From contig JABAKD010000015.1 of NCBI GenBank assembly GCA_012845835.1, forward strand, positions 9,673,967 through 9,737,966: 64,000 nt of DNA, written 5' to 3'. Numbering within the stretch: the first letter of the stretch is position 1; each line of letters starts with the position of its first letter. Made by a program: the position numbers and the translations under genes. Below, one piece after another: positions 51,461 through 63,860 of the stretch. The notes beneath the pieces are model-generated. The model was not told where the DNA came from. It was given only the letters and a program-made list of their open reading frames with translations, and did not search any database. Origin of the DNA: Undaria pinnatifida. Its lineage: Eukaryota > Sar > Phaeophyceae > Laminariales > Alariaceae.

Positions 51461-54400
51461 GTGAGCAAAATCCAGTACTAGAGTCAAGGGCGCCGAAATC
51501 GTTCTTTTTGCCTGGTATTTTTCATGGAACTTTTTTTTTTCTCGCAGCTTGGGGCCACGACGGTCTTTTATTTTTCTGGTACGTTTGTAGTCTGCCACAA
51601 GATATTTTTTCCCTTCTATCTTTTCTCTTGTCCTGTTTGCCGCTGAGCGGTGCTGCAGCAGTAGTCAGTGCGATGTAGTCTCAACCTCAACGCACCACCC
51701 TGCAAACCACCCTGCGAAATGGGGGTACGGCAGTATCCAAAATAGAGCCCTCGACCCCCTTTTCTATGCTGTACGGTACCATTTCATTACCTCTAATAAC
51801 ATGTCATATTTCCGAGACCAGGGCGGGCTTGCTTGCTTCCTGGTGGTCTCTTCCACATCTCTTTGTGGCGATTGTGTTATTTGCCTTTTTAATGTGGTTT
51901 GTGTTCTTGAGCATATCGTTCTGCTTTGCCGTCGAGCCCTCCTTCCCGCCCGGGTCCTTGATAGCTCGCCGCACGGCTATGCCCGCCGTACCATGTAGCG
52001 AATGCGCCCGGTTTGGTCAAAGGGTTGATTGAAGTCTCGGCCCCTGTTGAACTTGACCGCCCCGGCTTGCAGTTTGCCCTCGCTTTTTTTTTTGGATTTG
52101 CTCAGGGACTCCCAGCGCACAGCAGCAGTAGCATGTGCAACGTCGGTATTAACACATACCAGTAGGTTTAAGTACAGTATGGGAAAAGCCCAAAAGAAAA
52201 ATTCCCACTTCGCGTGCCGTTTTCCTGTGCGGTTTCAAAAGTTTGTTTTTTTTGGACGAAAACGCCCTCCCGACGTGGTTCTGGTTCTTCCTTGTGTTGC
52301 CACATTTTACCAGTAGTTTGGTTAATTTTCTTTCTGTCTGCTCGCGCGGCTCTGGCGTGGCGTGTGGCCCGCGCGATGAGCGATCCAGGGGGAAAATTGT
52401 CTGTCGCACGTTCTCTTACTACTACTCTACTGAGGATGATGCGCTATGTGAGCGAGCTGCGTTTGTTGTCTTCCGCTGTGTTGTGTTTTCTCTTTTTGCC
52501 TTTTCGCACCGTGGGGATGTATTTCGAAAACACGGTTTTGCATGTGGCACAGGCAGGCGGCTGTTCATCGCCTGTTGTTGCGAGTACACGCACCCGGCGG
52601 AGATGTCACTCTTGGGGTATTTTTTTTTTTTTTCACCGTGCGTACATTGTTTTTTCAGTGTTGCAGGTGTTTTGTTGTCCCTTTTTTCCCCTATGGTACG
52701 ATGCTCACAGCAGTACGCGACCATCGATACACACTAGGCCCCCCTTCTTTTTCTCCTTCTCTGATGTGTTGTCTGTGGGCACCTGTTGCGAGTACACTCA
52801 TGCACCCGGCGGAGACGTCACTCTTGGGGTGTTTGTTTTTTCACCGACGGTACGTACATATATATATTGCTTTTTGCGGGTATTTTGTTGTTCCTTTTCC
52901 CCCACTTATAAATGCGATGCTCACAGCTCAGCAGCAGTACGCGGCCATACACTAGGCCTCCCTTCTGTTTCTCTTCTATCTCCTAGTAGTGGGTGTGTTT
53001 TGTTTGTTTTCGCTTTTTAGAAGCCTGTCCGTAACCCGGGTAAACCAGTTATGTTACTTGATTGCATGCTTCTGTTTTCTTTGTACGTTCTGACCCACTC
53101 TGCTTCCTCTTGCCTTTTCTCCTCCCGCTGTGTATGTTTCTGTTCGTTGTGGCTGGTTGACGCAGGCGCGGTGTGCAGCAACGGCCTCGCAGGCGTGGAG
53201 GCCACGAGCTTAGACGCATGCTGTGTAGAGGCATGCGGGCAGTGCGGAGGGGTGGGGTGCACACCGGATGCCAACTCCACGTTGACCTCGGCGGACTGCT
53301 GCGCCACCGAAATTGTTGACTCCGGATCGCTGTGCTCTGACACCGGGGCCGCACCATGCATCATCACCACATGTGAGTTGGGATGATGCCAGTAGTATGT
53401 CTTTGTTCGCGCATTTTTTTTCTTGGCCAGTTTGGGGTCCATGCAGACGACAAGGAGGAGTGCGTGCGATTGTATTGAGAGCTAATATCGCGATGCTGTG
53501 CTCGTGTCGTACAGCTCTTTGCATGGTACCTGGCGTGGTACCCGAATGTTTTGATGCACTCCCTATAGTTCCACCTCGGCCAGTATAATACCAACTCGGC
53601 CGGGGCTGCTTCGTGTGGACGATTCCGGTCTCACTTTATTTTCGACTCTATTCTATGCCAGCCCCAAAGTTGCGCTCATCGACATGTAGCACACGTATTA
53701 CTATTAATAGCAGTGTCCCACGCCGACATTATGTTTTAGCTCTTATCTTGTGGCTTGCCTTGAAAAACGAAGAACGAAAAATATGTGTTAATTGTCCCAC
53801 GTCATTGTTTGAGCTATCTGCCTTATCTCGTAGTTTCCCGTAAAAAATAAGCAAAAATAATACTGAGTAACAATGAATGCCGTCCTGACCTGCCAGCCTG
53901 CGTCTGTGCTGTGCGCTGGCTATCATACTGCGCGTCCGCGGGTTTCCCTTGAGGCATATGGCGTGCGTGCTTGCGCCCCGCTATTTTTTTTTTCCTTTCT
54001 CCCGACTTTTTTACATTGTTGAAAAGGATCAGCTGGCCCTGTCCCCCTCCACACCTCTGGTTCGTACCCCTCACTCCCTTTCTTCCTACTTGTTTCTCCT
54101 CGTGTACTACGGACGGTCCCGATCAACCCAACCGAATGACGTACTACTGTAGACGTCGATATTTGATGTTCGTCTTTTATTGTGGGTACCGCGTGGAGAC
54201 CCCGAATGTCTGAGACAACAATCGAAGAAACTTGTCGGGAAGTATTTGTTTGGGATATTCGTGCCGTGTGTACCAGCTGGTGTACCGGGCGTCGTGCGGG
54301 CTGCGCCGAACGTTTTTTTGTATGCAGGGCTGCCGTGGTTGTTGGCAGAATCTCGGTGCGACGGACTCCCTTCTATTGGTTATTCGTCTGCAGGCAGGGC

Positions 54401-55653
54401 TGCTGTGATCGTGCGCTGTATCGTTCGATGTGACGGATTTCCTTCTATTGGTTGTTTATCCCAGTCCAGTTCGAAAGTATGCTCGAAGTTCGGAAGACAC
54501 GGCCAGAGACAGTAGTAGTTCTCAGCAACTGCAGACTGCCGACTGTTGTGTTTTGTTCCCCGCAAATCTGAAGGCGTTCGATGAGAACCGCGTGACGGCG
54601 TTTTCTAGGTAGTGATATTGTCACACCATTGCCTGCTTGCGCTATTGGTACGTAATGTTCCTGTATTTTATCTTACTTTTTCTCGAGAAGTATACGGGTA
54701 TATTTTTTCATTTTTTTTTATATACCACGTGAGCCCCTTGTAGACTTTACTTCGTATTTCATCGAGTATTTTCAGTTTCCGGGGGTCCGCGAGCTGCTTG
54801 TCACGGGTAGAGCACGTAATTCCAGCGATTCTTACACAGCAGTAATTCACAATTGTTGTCTTCATTTAATATCAACAAAACGAAAACATTTCACTTCACG
54901 ATTCACCGCGGTGGCAAGTTTACATATTTTATCAACAAAACGAAAATATTTCACTTCACGATTCACCGCGGTGGCAAGTTTACATATTTTATCAACAAAA
55001 CGAAAATATTTCACTTCACGATTCACCGCGGTGGCAAGTTTATAAAGCATGAAAGAGCCTATCTATCAGAATTTGTCGCCCCTGCTGAGCGGACACAGGG
55101 AGTAGTGGAGAGCGCACCGTGTGGGTTTGTCCTCCTCTCTCTCTTTTTCTCTCTCCCCCTCCAACTTTCTGGTTGCATTTTTTGGAGCGAATGCGAAGTT
55201 CGAATGCGAGGTTTTAGTCAACATGCGGACGCTTGGTTTTATAAGTTCTTCTTTTTGAACGCCGCCGACCGAGATTGGTCTTTCCCGAATCCAGCCCGCA
55301 ATACTTGACATATCATACGACAGTTAGTTGGCAATATTTTGTGCGACATTTGTGCAGTGTAGCTAGCTGGTACTCAGCAGTATATAGTCTTACCTGGTGT
55401 GTTGTCTTGTTTTCACCCGACCCACCTATGATGAATTCTACAACACCCGTTGTTTTTGGGTACAAAATATAACCCATCCTTTTTAATTACAAAAATCAAC
55501 CACCTTCTGGAGTTGGTGTCGCCCTTTGAGCTCGCCCATGAATTTGCTGTGCCCTCATTTGTAACGCACTCGATTTTGCTGTGACCGTCGTTATTGACGC
55601 CTGCCTATCTTGCCTCTCTCTCGCGTACTGTTATTGTTGTTGTCTCGAGTTGG

Positions 55654-55694
<41 letters not shown>

Positions 55695-58600
55695 ATTCTT
55701 ACGCTAACTCGTATCAGCATCCGTGTATATCATACCTGGCACTCTGTCTACATACGTGGTTGATGTGTCGCCGAATCTCGTACGAAGTTTTGAAGCGTAC
55801 GTACTGCGAAAGCAACTGAGTTAAATCGACACACGACGCGTATGAAAATACGCGGAAGTGTGGTGAGCTAAAGCTTTATTTTTCCCCATCCGCCGGAGGA
55901 TGAAAAAAAAAAAAGTACGTACTGCGGTCCTGAAATCATTGTTTTGTCGCCCGTTTTGGACATTTTCTCAATTGTTCTCTTGCGCCCACTTCTCCACTCG
56001 CTATTGCGTATTGTTGCCTAAATGACGTCCAGCTGCCGCATCCAACGACTCGGTGTGTGACAACGGCATCACCGGAGTCCAGGACCCCGACACTGACGTC
56101 TGCTGCCCGCTCGTCTGCGGAGACGCGTGCGGAGGGGAGGGGTGCGGAACGATCGCGGGGGTAGACGCCAGCCAGTGCTGCGCGACGAACATCATCGCGT
56201 CAGGAGCGGTGTGCTCGGACACCCAGGGAGCCCCTTGCGTTGTAGAAGCCAGTGAGTAACATGAAATATATGCCACAACACTAATGAACATTCGTTCTTC
56301 TATAATTAGATCTAAATTACTTTTCCCGTTTTGGTGACACGAATAATACGAACAGTACCATGTGGTCAGTGTTGGGTACCGAAGCACGTTTTGTGTTGGG
56401 TCGGTTATCTTGTACCTGGTACGGAGTAACGGAAGGAAGAATGCCTTCGGTTTTATTTTCGGCGAAAATTATCCGAACCGAAACCGAAAACTTGTGGTTT
56501 GGTGGTCTATCTTGTACAGTAACTGAAGAAAGAATGCCTTCGTTTTTTATTTTCGGCGAAGACTACTCGTAATCGAACCGAAACCGAAAACTTGTGGTTT
56601 GGTTGGTCGGTCGGAATTTTTGTACAAAGTGGATTTTTCGCGCCATTCTCGCACTACCAATCGGCACGTCGGCACCTCACCTTGCAGTCATATTACATTT
56701 TGCACACCATTGCAAGGGACACAACACGCATCACGTGAAGAAAAGGTATTTGTTGTCGGGCCTTTCCGCATGAGTCATTGACGTACAAGGTGGGCAGGCC
56801 GAGCACGAACCGCACAACATTGCTCGAGGTTCCGAGGCAGAACAATAGAAGTCAACGTAAAGCTTCAACGCGGGTAAGAAGAGAAAACAATGCATTGGAG
56901 AACGCACTGCCAGTGTTGGTTTAATGTACTTACATGTTTTGGATATCATCATTGATGACCTCTTGACTCGAAAATCATTTTCGAAGATCGGCCTACATGC
57001 CCTACGCTGACCATGGCAGTTGTGATTTTTTTTTTTGTTCGGGTGTATGTATCAGCGGGAAGGAATTGGTGTTGCTTGGCGATAACCTGTCATGGATCAT
57101 TGACTCACTGGGTGATGTGCCGGTAAATGATGTCATCGTGATAACCCCTGTATCACGCCAACTGCTGTCCGAAGCCGCCGCTCTAACTTCGCTGTGGAAT
57201 GTACAGCACCCGAAACGGTTCACCTGGGTGTCGTATTTTTTTGCCACGTAGCAGGCAAAATATTGAAGAACGCCTCGGAATGGGGGTTGAAACTCCAACC
57301 TGCTGTGATTTCTGATTTTGTAACACCTCTCCACACACCGACAAAAGCGAAGGTTATTGACAAGGAAAAATAGTGGAGTGCTGACGTGATATTGATGTTC
57401 GAGTTGGCGTGGTTTTGTCACAGTAGATGAACGCCATTTTGTGGTACCTCGTCGCCGCGCGGTGCTCGTTCCGAAGATAATACAGCAGAAATAGGATTTA
57501 TGCATTTGAGCTATTAATCATCCAATAGCTATTAGTGATCCAATCGTCATCCGCTTCCGAGCTGGGGGCATTTTACCCGTACGGAACGAAGGCTGAACGT
57601 CTTAGTCCTGTTGACCCTGGCATTAGCAGGGGAGTCATCGACCTGTATCCTTCGTGAGGGTGCACACCCGTAAAATGCGTGATCGAAGTATCACCGGCGG
57701 CTTGCAAAGCTGAGTTTCGGATAAAAAAAAACAAACTTTTCGGTCGATCTCACAGATGAAGTGTATTTTTCATTTTTCAACACCCTACACCTACCACTCA
57801 CAGCTCTCCCCCCCCGCCCCCGTCTCTTCCAACTTCCCAACTTGAATAAATGTGTCCTTTACAGCGGTCACCGACACGAACTCCACCTGCAGCAACGGCC
57901 TTGCAGGCATTGAGGACAACGACATGTGCTGCCTGGCTGCCTGCGGCCAATGCGGCGGCGCCGGATGCGGTAACATCGCCGGGCTTGAAGCCAGCGACTG
58001 CTGCTCGTCGACGATCGAGGCGTCCGGCTCTCTCTGCTCTGTCACCAACGCTGCCCCCTGCATTATGGACCCCCCTGGTGAGTTGTTTTATTATTCATCG
58101 ACTTGTTGCTCATTACCACCGTCGCCGTGCGTAAGTCTGCAGTTCCCGGCAAAAGTTGCGTTGGCTATTGCCCCCCCCCCCCCCCCCCCCCGTGTAATAT
58201 ATGGAAGAGGCGTAATGAGCGCCCAAATGTTGGAGGTGTCTCTATTAGGAGTAGAAACGTTGCTCCGCCTCGAAAGGGATGCGTGGTCGATGGTCAAATG
58301 ACTGAGGCAAGCAACAGCCCCCCCCCCCCCCCCCCCCCCGCCACACTCTCCCAACATTTGTTCGTGTTCGCTGACTGGGCTGTATGGGATAAAATATCAA
58401 TAACGGCGAGCTGGAATACGGTGGGGATAACTAGTAAACACCCAATAAAGTAGTGGGAAAATGAAAGTCAACTGTGCAACAAGTACCAACAACGCAGCTT
58501 GCAAAGATCATGAGTATTGACCCGAAATTCGTCGAACCCACGGCTGACGTCCTTGAAATGTTTTTATAAAATAGGAACGGAATGTGTTGTGAGGAAGCGA

Positions 58601-59862
58601 TGAGGAAACTAGACGGATGTGCCATGGAAAAGTTTGGTACAAATTAGATAAGGGCGAGAAAACGATCGCTATCCTTGAGGCAGATGGTGACCATAGACGT
58701 GAGGTATCTCGAGTTGGGAGCAGGACCGGCACTCCTCCGCCTCGAACGTGTGTGGTCAATGATGAAGGCATCTAAATGTCTGTTTCATATACCTGTTATG
58801 TCATAGATTGCATGCGCTGTATGTGCGTGACTCCCCCCACCTACCTGTGTTTCCTTAGATGCCTGATGGGTGAGGTTGCAAGTGTGCCGAGTAGTTTGGA
58901 TGTGGGCGCCTTCTGCCCGTTTCTTGTTTTTCTTTACGGGCCAGCTCGTAGGCAGACTGCTATTACTGTTGTTCTATACCGACCGACCGTTCTTTCGTCT
59001 CACTGCACTTGTCGTGTTTTCCTTGGCCATCATGCTTTCGTGTTTTTACACCTGGTACGTAGCAGACATCCCCACCCCTCCTGTTGGTTCGATCGAAAAG
59101 CGGAGATATTTTTTTCCCCTGATGAGTGCTGAGATGAACCTTCAAGTCTAATTATGACTCATCAATGGGTGGTACCTGCAGTAAATGCGAGAGTTCTTCT
59201 AACCCCCCTCCCCCCTCCCTTTTTTCTCTGTTGACCTCGCTTTGTTTTCCGTCTGTTCAGACGTGACTCCATCCACCTGCCCCAACGGCCTCGCCGGAGT
59301 CCAGGACGGCACCGTGTGCTGCGCCGAAGCTTGCGACGGCGTGTGCGGTGGCGTGGGATGCGGCCAGATCCCCTTCACTAACGGAGCTTCCGACTGCTGC
59401 TCCGCCACCATCCTCATGTCTGGCGTGGACTGCGAAGTTGGCGTGGAAGCCCCTTGCGTCATGATCAACGGCACTTACACAGAGTCCCCGACGGCCGCCC
59501 CCATCCCCGGAACTACCATCGCGCCTACCGCTGGCTCCCGCGGGGGACAGTTCTCCATGGCCCCGACTGTGTTCGGACAGACGGCCGCACCCACGGCTGG
59601 TTCCCGTGGAATCGACTTCGGGACTGGATCCCCCAGCGCCGCGCCAACCAACCTCGATGACGCCATGACTAGCACGCCTACCGCAACTCCTCGTGATTTT
59701 GGCGGCGGAAGCTTTGCCCCGACCACCGCACCGGTTTCCGAAGCGCCGGCTACCGAGGCACCGACGAGCGGCGCGTCTTCGGCTGCGTCTGCTGGGGGGC
59801 TCGTAACGTTGGCCGCGATGGCGGGCGGTGTGTTCGCGATTTTCGCGGCGGCGCGCAACTAA
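51385..59862 (+). CDS. Secreted Cys-rich four-domain protein, five exons
   Basis: Exons 51385-51460, 53166-53372, 56033-56251, 57865-58077 and 59261-59862 join in one frame to 438 residues. All four introns are GT-AG and phase 1. Exon 1 encodes a signal peptide; exons 2-5 each encode one domain of about 65 residues with ten Cys (C-x-N-G-[LI]-x-G, CC, a CGG-x-GC core, CC, S-G-x-x-C, A-P-C). After domain 4 comes a Pro/Thr/Ser-rich stalk with APTAGSRG repeats and a C-terminal hydrophobic segment, so the product is probably exported and membrane- or GPI-anchored. I cannot name the family. The start has an in-frame second ATG (51388) and lies 18 bases after a TTCTCTGCAG acceptor-like site, so a 5' untranslated exon upstream is likely. 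Confidence 0.88.
51461..53165 (+). other. Intron 1 of the Cys-rich gene, with a tandem duplication
   Basis: A block of about 210 bases (GAGTACACGCACCCGGCGGA...ACACTAGGCC) at 52572-52740 is repeated at 52790-52957 (GAGTACACTCATGCACCCGG...ACACTAGGCC). No exon-like content was seen. Confidence 0.7.
53166..53372 (+). CDS. Cys-rich protein exon 2 (domain 1)
   Basis: The acceptor is TTGACGCAG and the donor GTGAGT starts at 53373; phase 1 at both ends. The domain runs from CSNGLAGV through CCVEACGQCGGVGC and DCCATEI to GAAPCIIT. Ten Cys. The linker between the CGG core and the second CC pair is longer than in domains 2 and 3. Confidence 0.88.
54325..54465. repeat. Tandem duplication in intron 2
   Basis: GCAGGGCTGCCGTGG...CTTCTATTGGTTATTCGTCT is followed by GCAGGGCTGCTGTGA...CTTCTATTGGTTGTTTATCC, with a period of about 70 bases. 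Confidence 0.65.
54871..55042 (+). repeat. 60-base tandem repeat, three copies
   Basis: Units starting ATCAACAAAACGAAAA at 54871, 54931 and 54991 are almost identical (one C/T difference seen in the first). They lie in intron 2 of the Cys-rich gene. Because 60 is divisible by three, the repeat stays open on both strands, but no start or function is evident. Confidence 0.95.
55650..55697 (+). repeat. (GTT)n microsatellite
   Basis: About 15 GTT units, followed by ATTCTTACGCTAACTCGTAT, which resembles the flank of the 3340-3500 repeat. Confidence 0.9.
56033..56251 (+). CDS. Cys-rich protein exon 3 (domain 2)
   Basis: The acceptor is GACGTCCAG and the donor GTGAGT starts at 56252; phase 1 at both ends. 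The domain runs from CDNGITGV through CCPLVCGDACGGEGC and QCCATNI to GAPCVVEA. Ten Cys. Confidence 0.9.
56387..56610. repeat. Tandem duplication in intron 3
   Basis: A block of about 115 bases (ATCTTGTAC...GAATGCCTTCG...GAACCGAAACCGAAAACTTG) occurs twice, at about 56407-56500 and 56510-56600. Confidence 0.75.
57600..57780 (+). mobile_element. Diverged AGCTGT-type repeat in intron 3
   Basis: CCTGTTGACCCTGGCATTAG, GGGGAGTCATCGACCTGTAT and GCTTGCAAAGCTGAGTTTCG are the family landmarks in diverged form. Confidence 0.6.
57865..58077 (+). CDS. Cys-rich protein exon 4 (domain 3)
   Basis: The acceptor is CCTTTACAG and the donor GTGAGT starts at 58078; phase 1 at both ends. The domain runs from CSNGLAGI through CCLAACGQCGGAGC and DCCSSTI to NAAPCIMD. 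Ten Cys. Closest in wording to domain 1. Confidence 0.9.
58190..58760 (+). mobile_element. LINE 3' fragments in intron 4
   Basis: A tail copy (58192-58340: TAATGAGCGCCCAAATGTTG, TTGCTCCGCCTCGAAAGGG, a poly-C run of about 19) is followed by a fragment of the LINE 3' coding end (58590-58700: ACGGATGTGCCATGGAAAAG, ATCGCTATCCTTGAGGCAGA), matching about 39710-39790 of the decayed LINE. Confidence 0.65.
59261..59862 (+). CDS. Cys-rich protein exon 5 (domain 4, stalk, anchor)
   Basis: The acceptor is GTCTGTTCAG (ends 59260). Domain 4 runs from CPNGLAGV through CCAEACDGVCGGVGC and DCCSATI to EAPCVMI. Then comes a stalk of about 110 residues with APTAGSRG twice and many TAAPT/EAPT motifs, and the end SAGGLVTLAAMAGGVFAIFA then AARN and TAA at 59860-59862. 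Small residues before the hydrophobic tail fit a GPI-attachment signal; a simple membrane anchor is the alternative. Confidence 0.92.
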
Positions 59863-62850
59863 GGAGTCAAGTCCTGTGTATCCCGGGCTCGTCCCGTCGT
59901 CGCCCGTAGGTTATCCCGACTGGACCTGGGTGTGTCTCGGTCTCTTCGCGGTTGTGTCTCGGTCTGGTCCGGCGGGTGTCCCTGTCTCTTGGTAGGGTTC
60001 GCGCGTTGTGGGGTGTGCGGGTGGGTGGGTGCGGCGCGGTGCCTGGGTGGAGCGGCGCTTACTTAGTTTTAGGTGCGCCTGTAGTTCTCTCCTTGTGTGT
60101 TGCATTTTTCTGGGCAAGCTTGCTGCGGACGTCCTTGGATGTTGGGGGAATGTTGAGTGCACCGTGGGGTTTGGGGGGGGGGGGGAGGAGGGGGGGGGGG
60201 CGTGTGGTGTTAGTGCCGCCCATTATGGGTAGATCATAGCTACGGGTTCCCGATTCCCCCTCTTCCCCCCAGCGCCCCTCGTGAGGTGCGTAGTGCGTGC
60301 GTTCACACGTGAGAACGCAGGTTTCCAGTTTTTGTCGGCACTTTAAATGTACAGCCGCGTGAAATGAATCCGTAGCTTTTTTTCTTTTACTTTTTTTTCC
60401 TCTTCTCTTTTTCGGTACGAAAAAAAAATGATGGTTTTGAGTGATGGGAGAGGTTGTTGGGGGGGGGGATAGGGGGTGGTAGAAGGATGATAAGGCTTAG
60501 AGTGTTCCACGAGACGGGATGTGGGAGAGGGAAAGGGGGGCTGGACGGGAGTTATACAAGAGCTAGTGGTTGGCCTTGCGGCAAGGGAGCATACCAGCTG
60601 ACTCCAGGCTCCGTGGGGAGTTCAGGTGCCCCCCAGTGTCCGCGTCGTTGCCAGTTGACCTTGAGTCGGCGGTGGCGTCTGTGAGAGGGCATATGGCTGG
60701 GGGGCGTTCTATAAAACAGCGCGCCTTCCTCCTGTGCTTCCTTTGCCTTTTTTCGAGCGAGCGTATTTCAATTTTGGGCGCGCTTGCGTTTCGCGGAGAC
60801 CAGTGAGACTATGACTCAAAGTTCACGAGAATTGTCTTGTGTCTTGTCTCGTCCTCGCCGAAATCCACTTTGATGTTTAAATCGTAGTTTTCCTTGAATT
60901 GCGTTTGTTTCCTACTTTGCCCTTCCCGTTCCCGGAGAGGTAGAGAGCCTGGGACAGCTGCTAGTTGTGTGGTACCCGGGGGGGGAGATCAGGTTAGGTC
61001 GTCCGGTGGGGGGGGGGTGGGGGGCACCCGGGCGATTTTTCGCACCCAAATGGTGATTCCCGTAGATTCATCCCGAGGTCCTCAAGCATGAAGGATAGCG
61101 TGAAGGCCGCTGGTGTTCTGCTGCCCTTAGTGCTTGCAGCATGTTACCCTTTTGCGAAAGTATAGTAGTGAAAAATGCTCCCACGCTAGGTAGGCAGTGA
61201 GCGGCTCGAGGCTCAGATCAGAAGGAAGGAAGGGCACGCCAATGCTGGTGCCTGCCTGCTGCCTTGCTTGTGTTGCCTCAAGGGGGCCGGCCGCGGGAGG
61301 TGCCCTTAGTATTTCGATGGGGCAGCGGGTTTTGTAGGGGAGCGCGCGGTGCTCATTTGAGCGTCTCGCGTTTGGTGGCGACCGTGCGGTGGAGGCGGTG
61401 CCCGTTTTTTGGTTCGGAATTCAGGTGGAAGATTCCAGTTCGATGTCGATCGCCGTTTTTTATTTGGAAAGGAACCATTCGCACGTTCGGTAGGTACAGT
61501 TGACCGAGTTGAATGTTGTGTGCCAACTTCGACTATGTATGTGTACCTGTTGGTTGTGTTCCATTCACATTTCTTTCGCCTATTTTTATTTTTTGTTGTT
61601 GCGGCAGTACGTACGCACACCCTTGTGTTCCAGCCCTTCGTTTCCCACACACAAGGAAAGTAACGTTCGAGCTTTATTTGTAAGGTCCACCTATAGTGTC
61701 CGTCATTGCCTCCTTTTTAATGGAAGTGCTGCGGCAATTTTCTTTCGATATCCGACCGCCATACTGGGTTTGGACTGGGGGCGGAGGCGGGGGAGGGAGA
61801 TGGAGATGGAGGTCAAATACGAACAATCTGCGCACGGTCGCAAAATGGAATTAATACTTATTGTAGCAATGTCTTCTTGGCAACAGCTAGCGGGGGTCAT
61901 TACAAATGTACCGGGTAGTGCGGTGGGGGTGTTTTTTTTTTTTTGCGGAGACGCTTGGGATGCGTGCACGTGACAGTTTCTGACCACGTCCCGCAGATAA
62001 TGGAAGTAATGATCGATGGCGTTGTGTTTGATGGTGTCAAATATTATTGATCGGGGGGAAGATTGCTGCTCTGGTTCTTTTTTGCTGTTTTTTTGTTGCC
62101 ATAGTATTTTTTTGGTGGCGATTTTTTTTCGCTTTGCTGCCGAGTACCTTATATACGTTGCGTGTTGAGAATAATTGTTGTTTCTGCATGTTTTATTCAT
62201 AAACCATTATTATTAAATAACACGTGAAAAAGTTGAACGACCGGCAGTCGGGCTGGTAGTAACTTTAGATCTAAGCCTTGTTTTCGTTCTGTGATATCAC
62301 GATAGCCGGGGTATACAGAAGTGCCCCAGTTTTGGCAGAGATCCCTCTCTCGACATTTCATTTCATGTTGAGGAGCTCTTTGCCGGCTTGATTGAGGGAA
62401 TCCGCCCGCACAACATTGAACAAACCCAGGAACTATATACGTAGCTCGGCTATTGTACTACTGTATAGGAACGATAAGCAGATAATAACTGTACTGTACT
62501 CTCGTGTACAGGCCTCCTTGGTGAACTTGTCCGCGTTCTGTATCTTTTTTTTTCCATTAAACTCTTGAAAATGTTATTACGTCAGCTGAGTTCGATGAAT
62601 GTACGGCTCGCTACTCCTCTTTGCAAGCTGTGACACGACGGCCGCGCGTTTTTTCACTTTAATTTGTTTGGACGATCGTCAGGAGAGCTGCTTTGTGCGT
62701 CCGATCCCGTTGGAGGCCCTGGGCGGACGAAAGGGACGAAAGATTGATTCGCCAATATCACGAAAGGTGGATCGTTCGTATCCGTGCCCGCTTCGCCAAC
62801 TAGTGGGTCAACTACAAATTTTCCAGGGACGTGTATGGAGTACCAGGTAA
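59863..62850. other. Downstream of the Cys-rich gene, nothing recognised
   Basis: The first few hundred bases are presumably 3' untranslated region. G-rich runs occur at 60171-60200. No second gene, RNA gene or clear element was recognised. A diverged end piece of the AGCTGT-type repeat lies at 62570-62640. Confidence 0.4.
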
Positions 62851-62859
62851 AAAATGCCC

Positions 62860-63860
62860 CGCGGAGCGTTTTTTTCATTTTTAAATCTCGCGGAGCGGGT
62901 ATCCGCCCATGGGAAAAGTCATGGGATACTACGGAGCGAGTGTCCTACAATTTTTCACGGATTAGTACGGAGCGGAGTGGATTTTTTCGCGTGTCACGGA
63001 ACGGATATCCGCCGCTTCAAATGCCACGGATTATCGCGGAGCGGATATCCGTCGCACGATTTTTTTCAAGGAGCGGTTGATCTCACTCCGAGCAAACCGC
63101 ACAAAGCCGCGGCACATCCGCACCGTGCACCGTAGTAGCTATCTCCGTTAAAATGATATGATTAACCGTGGAAATGATACGGGTATCTGCGAGTAAATAC
63201 CAGGAAGGAAAGGATGATTAATGCGTTGTGTACCGGCGGATAATTCGAATGCTGTGTAATAATATTGACATATTAGTGTAGATAATTAGTATTACTCTGG
63301 GACTGGGGCAGCAGACGCGCAACGGCAGCAGCATCTGACCCAGGACCACACGGCTCTCCACCACGAAAAAGTAAAAAAAAAAACAGTGAACACGTGATAC
63401 CAACTAAACCAACAGTTAGTTAGCAAACAACAAACAGCCACCTGTTCATATCACGTTTTTTACGCGGGGCGGGGGATGGATGCCGTTCGCTATGGGCGCC
63501 ATGCAAGGAATAAAATGTTGTACCAAGTTGTTCTACACGTTAGGTTATCCAGCATTCTGAACATTTTCGACCGTGGAAAAAACGTGACTTTAAGCGGTTT
63601 GATCCGTCAGATATGCTGCGGAATACCTACGGAGTGGGTCGAACCGCTCCGTAGAAAAAACGCTGTTCACGGTTTCAACCGCGCGGTTATAATCCATATC
63701 TGGAGCGGAGTGGGTTTTTTATGATGTCACGGAGCGGAGCGGGGCGGATATCCGCACGACGGGAAACTCACGGATTATATTGCGGAGTACGGATTATTGT
63801 GCGGAGTGGATATCCGCCCTTGAAAATGTTACCGAGTGGAGCGGATTTTTTCTAGTAAGA
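62860..63860. repeat. GGAGCGGATATCCG repeat family
   Basis: The motif CGGAGCGG(A/G)TATCCG and shorter pieces (ACGGAGCGGAGTGG, GCGGATATCCG) recur at least ten times in two clusters, 62870-63065 and 63590-63850, mixed with CACGGATTA segments. The core is palindromic (CGGATATCCG). Spacing is irregular. Confidence 0.7.

Noticed and set aside
57002-57505. Open frame of 167 codons on the - strand in intron 3 of the Cys-rich gene
   Set aside because: No recognisable motif on either strand. A + strand frame in the same place is equally plausible by eye, which argues for chance.
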